Below are positions 57,301 to 64,000 of a stretch of DNA of 64,000 nucleotides, piece by piece. How positions within the stretch are numbered: the stretch's first letter is position 1; every line of letters starts with the position of its first letter. The position numbers and the translations under genes are program-made. The DNA is from Lunularia cruciata (lineage: Eukaryota; Streptophyta; Marchantiopsida; Lunulariales; Lunulariaceae): NCBI GenBank assembly GCA_948567375.1, contig OX419762.1, positions 3,850,001 to 3,914,000 on the forward strand, written 5' to 3'. Under the pieces are notes generated by a model. It was not told where the DNA came from and did no database searches. It saw nothing but the letters and a program-made list of their open reading frames with translations.

Positions 57301-58142
57301 TTTCCCCAAGAACATGGCTCCCTGCTCCGAGCCTGCCTCCCTCCCGAGTACGAGTCTCCAATCCGACTCTATCCAGCAAGCCGGATTTCCTCTCTTCCCT
57401 TTTTCCTCGGGACCATCAAGACATTTTCTCTCGATGATTTCTGTCATGAATCCTGGAAAACTTACGTTCCAGTTCCATGCCAGAAAAGTGATCCAAAGTC
57501 GGCTCAAGACTTTGATCCTCGCTACTATATCTAATCTCCAAATTACATGATTTCTCACTGCAAATTAGGAGTTCTTCTTCCCTCCTCCCATCTCTTCTGC
57601 TTTCTTATTGTCTCTCGATTTCTCTCTTGCGACTTCTCCCTTGCACACTAACACGAGTCCAACTCTATTTCCCTTTCCCCGATCACCTGCAAGACAACTC
57701 CTCAACGGCGAAGGAAAATTGCTCGACATTTCATCATTGCAGTTTCGATTTTTATAGAGTTGCACTTCTTTGTCTTCCGTCACTTCAAGTTTCTACCAAG
57801 AAATCACACCTCCGGCATGCACCTGTCATTGTCACTCAACCTTCGCGCGTATGAGCCGCCAGTTTTGAAACGGCCTCTTCTTGAATTTCTCGCCCCGACG
57901 AAAGGTTGTTAGACTGTCTTTGCCTCAGGTTGAGCTCCCCCCGAGACGAAGACAATTTACTTTGTATTGTATGATGACACGGCATTTCCGAGTACTTCAC
58001 CTTATGACCCGAAGTCACTTTACTTCGGGTTTCATCCCAAAGACCATTTTCTTCGTCTTCTTCGGCCATACAGGCGCAATCCGACTTCTCTATACACTTC
58101 TTCTCCTTTATTTTGAAAAAAACAAAAAATATGGGCACCACA
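54355..58142 (-). mobile_element. L8: solo L-family LTR inside G2 gag
   Basis: 3788 bases with the same termini as L4/L5, flanked by GGGGA on both sides, with no internal gag-pol. It is a solo LTR from recombination. It is close in sequence to L4 and L5. Confidence 0.95.
55166..57783 (-). pseudogene. LTR-encoded protein, L8 copy
   Basis: Starts MTEDKEVQLYKNRN at 57783 (inner Met MSSNFPSPLRS). Globular part 57558-56222 in two frames joined across a one-base deletion near 57133, acidic linker, coiled coil 56197-55565 and 55543-55166, end EEVDIGSD. Stops: at 57560 before MRNHV, at 56222 after MEKKKEM, and near 55565 after QETR. With few, scattered lesions it is among the best-preserved copies and useful for a consensus. 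Function is unknown; see the L4 entry. Confidence 0.85.
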
Positions 58143-58147
58143 GGGGA

Positions 58148-59330
58148 TGAGAGTGATTTGGTGGTGAAGGAGGTTGTGCATCCTCCTCAAGGCTACAAGT
58201 ATGGTAGAACTTCTGATACTTTGGTGAGAAGGGTTGCACCACAAGTAGTAGTTGCTCCAGTTCTTGCACCTCCACCAAAAGATCCACTCCAAACCATCAC
58301 AGAACAACTTGCGGATCTCAAGATCAATGTGGTGCAACTATGGGAGAAGAGAGAGGTGGATCAAAATGTAGGGAGAGGGCCTAGGAGTTATGGAAACTAT
58401 CCATATAGAGGAGGCCAACCAGCCAACAATTTCAATGATAGAAATTGTTTTGGTTGTGGAGGAAGAGGCCATATCCAAAGGAATTGCCCAAATTCCACTT
58501 ACCATGGAGGAAGGGGTTATGAGGGAGCCAATAGAGAGAAAGAGGGAGGTAGTGAAACCCAAGTGGCTCCTAATCCCAACAAAGGTAAGGAGATAGCATC
58601 CATAGATGTAGTTGAGAGCAAGTATGAGAAGGGAGAGTGCTCAAACTCCAAGGGTCTTAATTTGGAGCTTTTGGCACAAGAGAAGAAGAGAGCTCGTTTT
58701 GCAGAGGATGTTCACTCTTCTCAAGGATTTACTTCAAGCAAGGATACTCCTATGTCTACTAGGAGCACTCGCACCTCAACACCATCAACAACAAAGACTC
58801 CAAGGAAGAAGTTGGGGATGGAGGACTTCTTGATCTCAAAGCAACAATGGAACTACAATGTGTTGGAGGATGTTGGTAGTCACAAGGCTAACATCACAAT
58901 GGGCCAATTAATTGCTTTGAACCCTACCTTGAGAAAGGAGCTTAGAGGTGGTTTGAGTTTTACAAGGAGCAAGAAGAAGAAGAAGGCAAAAGTTCCAATA
59001 TCAATGGGGGTGGTGGATGCCAAGCCAGCACCATGGGAGGCTTGTGAATATGCCTCCAAGATTGATGTGAGAGTGAATGGTCACAACATCAAGGATGCAT
59101 TGGTTGATGGAGGATCAGCAGTGAATGCCATGTCAGAAAGGTTGATGAAGAAGTTGGGTATGATACCCTCAAGACCTTCAACATTTGTGATGAGCATGGC
59201 AAACAAGCAACAAGTTCGACCAGTAGGGGTGATGGATAAGGTGGTAGTTTCAGTTATGGGAGTTCAAAATCTCATGACTTTCCAAGTCTTGAAGGATTCA
59301 AGCTATGACTTACTTCTTGGGAGGCCATGA
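58148..59330 (+). CDS. G2 gag end and protease (after L8)
   Basis: Continues gag in frame (ESDLVVKEVVHPP), then zinc knuckle CFGCGGRGHIQRNC (CX2CX4HX4C), a Ser/Thr-rich linker with TRSTRTSTPSTTKTPRKK, and the aspartic protease with DALVDGGSAVNAMSERLM (D-G-G active-site loop) and SSYDLLLGRP. It stops at 59328-59330 because of a four-base deletion relative to the G-fragment at 37980-38083, which puts RT in the next frame. Confidence 0.9.
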
Positions 59331-62300
59331 GAGCAACATGCACAACTGATCGATGGCACAAAGGGTACTTGAGGATTGGGCCATCAAACCATAGAGTCAC
59401 TGTTCTTGTGACTAACACCACCAACACTTCACATTCAGATACCCCATCTTCTGATTATTGGGAATCGGATTGTGAAGAAGGAGCTTCAGGTGTGGACACA
59501 AGCATGGAAGAGGAGACTTCCACGGAGGAGGATGAATCTGAATCTGATTCAGATGTGTATCCTTTGTGTGCTATGGATTTTGCACCTAAGCCAGAGGTTT
59601 TGAAGGACCCAAATAAATCACCATTGAAACTTGAGGAGGTAGAGAGAAGGTTATCTACCCTCAAGTATGGCCCAAATGTTACCAAGGAGGAGAAGGTGAG
59701 ATTTGAGGAGATTTTCCGCAAGTTCATCCATGTGTTTGCTTTTAGTTACAAGGATTTGAAGGAAGTCACCTTGGAGGAGCACAAGATAGAGGTGGAGTCA
59801 CATGCAAGACCAATCCGCCAAAAGCAACGTCGCATTAGCCCACCAATATCTTTGGTTGTGAAGGAGGAGATTGATAAGCTCAAGGAGGCTGGATTTATCT
59901 TTGAGGTAGAGAATTCAGAATGGGTGTCTCCAATTGTCATTGTGAAGAAAAAGAATGGCAAGCTTTGGGTATGTGTGGATTACAAGAAGCTCAATGCTGT
60001 TACTAAGAAGGACTACTACCCATTGCCATTCATTGATGAGATCTTGGAGGAGGTTGCAGGTCATGAGAGGTACAGTTTTGGAGATGGTTATAGTGGATAT
60101 AACCAAATCAAGATTGCACCAGAGCATCAACAACTCACTACATTCACCACACCTTGGAGAACTTACGCTTTCAAGGTCATGCCTTTTGGGCTTTACAATG
60201 CTCCAGCCACATTCCAATGGTTCATGAACAAGGTATTTCAACCTTTCATTGGGAAATTTGTGAGAGATTTCATTGATGACTTTTGTGTCTATGGGAGCAA
60301 GGAGGAGCACTTTGAGCACCTAATCAAAGTCTTGCAATGCTTGGATGAGGCAAATGCATCACTCAACCTAGAGAAGTGCATTTTTGGATGTGAAGAAGGT
60401 CTACTTTTGGGGCACATCATCTCCAAGGATGGGATAGCAGTTGATCCTGAGAAGGTGAGGAAAATCTCAGACTTTCCATTCCCTTCAAGCTTGACAAAGT
60501 TACGCCAATTCTTGGGAATGGTTGGCTACTATAGGAGGTTCATCTTCTCATTTTCCAACAAGGCTTATGCATTGACCATCTACATGAAGAAGGGTGTAGA
60601 TTACATGGTGATTTTGGAAGACAAGGAGGCTCTCAAAGCTTTTGGGGAGCTCAAGCAATCCCTTGTTGTAGCTCCAATTCTTGCTAAACCTGATTGGAGT
60701 AAGCCTTTCATCCTCTACATTGATGCTTCTAATGTAGCTATAGGATGCACTCTTAGTCAATTAGACCAAAATGGGCATGATCATCCAATAGCTTATGCTA
60801 GTAGGCAGATGGTTTCAGCAGAGAAGAACTACTCTGTCACGGAGAGAGAAGGGTTGGCAGTCATCTTTGGTCTCAAGAAGTTTAGACACTACTTGATTGG
60901 AGGGAAAGCCACAATTGTCATGGATCACAAGGCTTTGAAGTACATCTTCAACAAGCCTAATGTTGAAGGGAGACTAGCAAGGTGGATGATACTCTTGTCT
61001 GAGTATGACTACACAATTGAGGATAGGCCAGGAAAGAAACATGCAAATGCTGATTTGTTATCTAGAGCCTATGATCATGATGGAGATGAGCCAGTAGATG
61101 ATTCCTTCCCGGATGAGGAGCTCATGACAATCTCAGTCACTCAAGAGATTCCAATGGAGTACAAGGAGATTGTGGATTTTGTGACAAGAGGTAACTATCC
61201 AGAAGGGATGCATGCTAGGGAGAGGAAGGCCCTTGCAGCAAGATCTAGACCTTACACAATGGTGGAGGATATTCTTTTTCACCAAGGAGCAGATGGTCTA
61301 CTTCGAAGAGCAGTGGGTAAGGAAGAGTCTATCCTACTCATAAAGGAGTTTCATGAAGGTTTAGTATGTGGAGGACACTTTGCAGGAAAGGTGACTGCTT
61401 TCAAGATTCTAGATGCAGGTTACCATTGGAGAGGGATTTTCAAGGATTGTCTTGATTATTGCAAAACTTGTCATGTTTGTCAAGCTTTTGCTAGAAAGTC
61501 TGCATCCACTCCACCACTTAGATCAATTCCATTGCTAGGACCTTTTGAGAATTGGGGAATTGATTTTGTAGGACCTCTCAATAGAACCCCAAGGAACAAT
61601 CGGTACATTGTGGTAGTTACTGATTACCTTACCAAGTGGGTTGAGGCTAGACCATTGAGGGACAAGAATGAAGATGAAGTGGGTAGATTTCTTTATGAAC
61701 GCATTATCACTAGGTTTGGATGCCCTTTGGAGTTGGTTTCTGATAGAGGAGGAGAGTTTACAGGAAGCATTATTACAGCCATGCTACGACATTTCTCTAT
61801 CACACATAGAGTAACTACATCCTATAAGCCAAATTCCAATGGCTTGGAAGAGAGAACCAATCAGACCTTGTGCATGATGTTGGCCAAAGATGCAAAAATG
61901 GAGGGGGCTAAACATCATTGGGACAAGAGGATTCATGCAGTTTTGTGGGAGTATAGGACAACCATGAAGACTTCCACCGGATATTCTCCATTCCAATTGG
62001 TGTATGGTATTGAGTCTACCTTACCTATTCACTTTGATCTTCCTACCTTCCAAAGCATTCATAGGAGATTGAAGAAAGCACAAGGAAGTGATGCAGAGAA
62101 GTCAAGGAAGGATCAACTCATGGAGTTGGAAGAGGCAAGAGCAGTTGCTATGGTTCGAGTGGAGCAAGCCCAAAGGAAACAAAAGGAGAGCTATGACAAG
62201 AGGCAAGGCAAGAAGAAGGTGGAGCCTTTCAAAGAAGGTGATTGGGTAATGTTGTTTGATTCCATTCGATTCAAGAGAGTGCAAAAGAAGTTTTTGCCTA

Positions 62301-62425
62301 AGTACTTTGGACCTTTCATAGTAGAGAAGGTGTGGGGCAATTACACTTATGATCTCAAGGAGTTGGGAGGAAGACACTTTGATAGGATTAACTATGATAA
62401 GTTGAAGATGTACCATAGAAGGTAG
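59327..62425 (+). CDS. G2 pol: reverse transcriptase, RNase H, integrase
   Basis: 1032 open codons. Residues ~205-330 RT: KKKNGKLWVCVDYKKLN, HYPLP-like FIDEILEE, MPFGLYNAPATFQWFMNKVF, catalytic FIDDF (~314-317). ~455-590 RNase H: FILYIDASNVAIG, EREGLAVIF, MDHKALKYI, ANADLLSR. ~670-990 integrase: GGHFAGKVTAFKILDAGYHW with CKTCHVCQ, Asp in WGIDFVGPL (~745), Asp in LVSDRGGEF (~806), Glu in NGLEERTNQ (~842), GPFIVEKVWGNYTYDL at the end. No chromodomain. Changes at usually fixed positions (Arg to Trp before VCVDYKK; Cys to Tyr and Arg to Trp around N-A-P-A-T-F-Q) suggest RT is inactive. The stop is 48 bases before the 3' LTR. Confidence 0.95.
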   Translation: MRATCTTDRWHKGYLRIGPSNHRVTVLVTNTTNTSHSDTPSSDYWESDCEEGASGVDTSMEEETSTEEDESESDSDVYPLCAMDFAPKPEVLKDPNKSPLKLEEVERRLSTLKYGPNVTKEEKVRFEEIFRKFIHVFAFSYKDLKEVTLEEHKIEVESHARPIRQKQRRISPPISLVVKEEIDKLKEAGFIFEVENSEWVSPIVIVKKKNGKLWVCVDYKKLNAVTKKDYYPLPFIDEILEEVAGHERYSFGDGYSGYNQIKIAPEHQQLTTFTTPWRTYAFKVMPFGLYNAPATFQWFMNKVFQPFIGKFVRDFIDDFCVYGSKEEHFEHLIKVLQCLDEANASLNLEKCIFGCEEGLLLGHIISKDGIAVDPEKVRKISDFPFPSSLTKLRQFLGMVGYYRRFIFSFSNKAYALTIYMKKGVDYMVILEDKEALKAFGELKQSLVVAPILAKPDWSKPFILYIDASNVAIGCTLSQLDQNGHDHPIAYASRQMVSAEKNYSVTEREGLAVIFGLKKFRHYLIGGKATIVMDHKALKYIFNKPNVEGRLARWMILLSEYDYTIEDRPGKKHANADLLSRAYDHDGDEPVDDSFPDEELMTISVTQEIPMEYKEIVDFVTRGNYPEGMHARERKALAARSRPYTMVEDILFHQGADGLLRRAVGKEESILLIKEFHEGLVCGGHFAGKVTAFKILDAGYHWRGIFKDCLDYCKTCHVCQAFARKSASTPPLRSIPLLGPFENWGIDFVGPLNRTPRNNRYIVVVTDYLTKWVEARPLRDKNEDEVGRFLYERIITRFGCPLELVSDRGGEFTGSIITAMLRHFSITHRVTTSYKPNSNGLEERTNQTLCMMLAKDAKMEGAKHHWDKRIHAVLWEYRTTMKTSTGYSPFQLVYGIESTLPIHFDLPTFQSIHRRLKKAQGSDAEKSRKDQLMELEEARAVAMVRVEQAQRKQKESYDKRQGKKKVEPFKEGDWVMLFDSIRFKRVQKKFLPKYFGPFIVEKVWGNYTYDLKELGGRHFDRINYDKLKMYHRR

Positions 62426-62461
62426 AGAGACCTTCACTTTGAGGACAAAGTGAAAACTTAG

Positions 62462-62473
62462 TCCGGGGGTAAA
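62462..62473 (+). other. G2 polypurine tract
   Basis: TCCGGGGGTAAA directly before the 3' LTR start TGTAACACCC; G1 has the equivalent CTGGGGGTAAA. Confidence 0.75.
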
Positions 62474-63165
62474 TGTAACACCCATTTGTGCATGTGTGTG
62501 GTATTGTGATATTTAGCTTGGTATTACAAGTACTTAAGAGATATTATTTATATAGAGATAAAGGATGGTTCTATATTAGTCATGGTTAGCTAAAGTTAGT
62601 CATAGCTAAGATAGATGGGACCTTAATTTAGAGGAAGTAGAAAAGATGAGCACCACTATTTTGGATTTTAGTGTGTTGACTTGGCATTATTCCTAGGTGT
62701 TTGGCTTTGGGGAAAGAGTTGAGAACTCTTAGGCCCGCAAGCCTTTTTGTTTTGGATTCTTCTTTAGTCCAAGGATAGCCCATGTGAAGGAATCCTTGCT
62801 TTAGTGGTTGGGTCAAGATAAGACCACATGCTTAGGAGAATATGCCCATGTGAATGGATATTCCTTTCTACTTTTTAACTTTACTTGACTTTTAGTCTAG
62901 TAACTTGAGTTACAACGGTAATTAGTAACTTTGGTACGTAACTATTTCACAAGTATATAAACAAGGAGTGAGGAGGTACTCATCATCCTTTCATTTGCAA
63001 CTATCTCTCTCTCATTGAGTTCTCTAGTGAGCAATGTCTTGAGTCTTGGAGTGTTAGCCTTGGAGGAGTATGATGGAGTTGGGGTTCCTTGCCTTCTTAG
63101 TCCATGGTGCACTACCATAATAGCCATCAGAGGTTCATCCTGAGTGAGAGACAGGCCGGCTCACA
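62474..63165 (+). repeat. G2 3' LTR
   Basis: 692 bases, TGTAACACCC to GGCTCACA, nearly identical to 51551-52240. The TATA box is at 62954-62961. Confidence 0.95.
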
Positions 63166-64000
63166 GTACAGCAAAGACGTGTGTAGTCCTTCCTTGTAGA
63201 ATCATTTCTTCTTTGCCTTGACAAGGATAAGGTCCTACACATCCTTCCTCAAGCTACCAAAGAACTCTTCATTCGTGAAACCCCTCACCTCTTGCTTCCA
63301 GAACTTTTTGGCAATCTCTTGAGGATCTAGTTCCATTTCTATATCCCGGCTCAACAGCCAACCGGGCCCCTTCCTAGGAGATCTCTCTCCTAGCTTTTGG
63401 TTTGCTGCCCCTTCTGTATCCATTCGTGACTCTTCTCCAACACCCAAATTCTGATCCCTGCTCTTTTGTGCATCGCTGAACTGCACCTCTTTCCTTCTAA
63501 CCTGCCTCCTCTCCGGTTCCACTCGCTGTTGCTTTTCCTTGCTTGCCCTTCACTATCTGCCCGTTGATCAGATTTTTGTTTCTCTTCCACCATAGCATCC
63601 CAAGTGGCACCAACTTCCGTAGTGAAGGCAGTTATTACCACTGGCACATCCCACTTTGATCTCCTACGGACCTGCTCTGCTAGTCTCTTCTTCTCAACTT
63701 CTCCTAGGTCTGCACATTGCTTCACTTCACTCATTGCCCTATACACACTAGGCTCAAAGGCAGCAACTGCCATACTTACTTCATGTTTGCCCATGTGTCT
63801 TTCCAGCAGAGCCTTCATCCCTCCCCTATTACCGTTCAGCGGTATTGGCTCCCCAGTATCATAGAAGGCTATCTTCTTCATCCCAGGTTCTCCAACAAAC
63901 TTCACCCACTGTTTGCGTACTGCTTCTGATAGCTCTTGGCAATCTCTTTTGGCATGACTCTTACTATCACACCACATGCACCCATAGGGTTGCCTCCTCT
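63166..64000 (-). pseudogene. M-family gag, zinc-knuckle and C-terminal region
   Basis: Frame 63977-63390 (extending to the window edge) has the knuckle CMWCDSKSHAKRDC (CX2CX4HX4C) followed by ELSEAVRKQWVKFVGEPGMK and GNRGGMKALLERHMGKHEVS. A knuckle followed closely by a G-x-G-G-M-K segment is, as I remember it, typical of fungal-type Ty3/gypsy Gag, agreeing with the RT at 46026-47363. 63522-63235 continues in another frame (LGVGEESRMDTEGAANQKLG, EIAKKFWKQEVRG). This is the upstream part of the M element; its 5' LTR lies right of the window. Confidence 0.75.

Larger units (their letters stand above)
51551..63165 (+). mobile_element. G2: nearly intact Ty3/gypsy element interrupted by solo LTR L8
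   Basis: LTRs 51551-52240 and 62474-63165, tRNA-Asp-like primer site, two short upstream frames, gag, protease, RT, RNase H, integrase, polypurine tract. L8 splits gag at 54355. The LTRs are nearly identical by eye, so it is young relative to G1. Without L8 it would be about 7.8 kb. A clear 5-base target duplication is not seen: left flank TGTGC, right flank GTACA. It is inserted in the M-family element. Confidence 0.93.

Noticed and set aside
54355-58142. L-family units as independent genes or non-autonomous transposons
   Set aside because: The paired copies L4/L5 flank gag-pol with primer site, polypurine tract and one outer target duplication, which identifies the unit as an LTR. Single copies are solo LTRs.
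1-64000. CRISPR arrays, bacterial operons, tRNA or rRNA genes
   Set aside because: Repeats are minisatellites and LTRs without spacer structure; no cloverleaf or rRNA sequence was noticed. The tRNA-like matches are primer-binding sites.

Overview
The window looks like intergenic DNA from a large, repeat-rich land-plant genome. I see no host gene. Nearly all of it is LTR retrotransposons inserted into one another. The evidence for a plant is indirect: two Ty3/gypsy families have primer-binding sites resembling the 3' end of tRNA-Asp (the Tat/Athila type), have no chromodomain, and are decayed mainly by C-to-T/G-to-A changes. I cannot name the species; the mix of lineages would suit a gymnosperm, fern or other large-genome plant (inference).

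I use four working family names. L-family: Ty3/gypsy with ~3.8 kb LTRs, each LTR carrying an ~875-codon reading frame (eight copies, L1-L8). G-family: Ty3/gypsy with ~690 bp LTRs and small extra reading frames before gag (G1, G2 and fragments). M-family: Ty3/gypsy with a ~3.3 kb LTR full of purine-rich minisatellites and a gag/pol whose motifs resemble fungal elements. P-element: Ty3/gypsy whose integrase ends in a PHD finger.

Layout. 1-2516: M-family LTR, + orientation, running in from the left and inserted into L1 (2517-4409, -). 4410-7621 and 29612-29885: two halves of a diverged L-family LTR, L2 (+), split by G1 (7622-29611, -). Within G1 lie L3 (10772-12060, a deleted L-family LTR ending in a 47-bp palindrome) and a whole L-family element (13259-26983, -; LTRs L4 and L5; 5-bp target duplication CTATG). 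29886-35017: old, poorly recognisable DNA with a chromovirus-like integrase remnant (-) and a gag-like remnant (+). 35018-39696: a scrambled block made of a truncated G-type LTR (+), a G-type pol fragment (-) and an L-type LTR fragment L6 (-). 39697-41220: 3' end of the P-element (+). 41221-64000: an M-family element on the - strand that leaves the window on the right; its 3' LTR is 41221-44530, its pol 44531-47814 and its gag 63166-64000. It is split by solo LTR L7 (47815-51492, +, duplication CTCTC) and by G2 (51551-63165, +), which in turn contains solo LTR L8 (54355-58142, -, duplication GGGGA) inside its gag.

The central observation is that the ~3.8 kb coding units seen many times in both orientations are not separate genes or transposons. 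They are the LTRs of one retrotransposon family, shown by the matched pair L4/L5 with a primer-binding site, a polypurine tract and a target duplication. The LTR-encoded protein (globular N-terminal part, acidic linker, long coiled coil, conserved acidic end) belongs to no family I recognise and is the best candidate for a previously undescribed system here. Every element has lesions, so nothing in the window is clearly able to move on its own.
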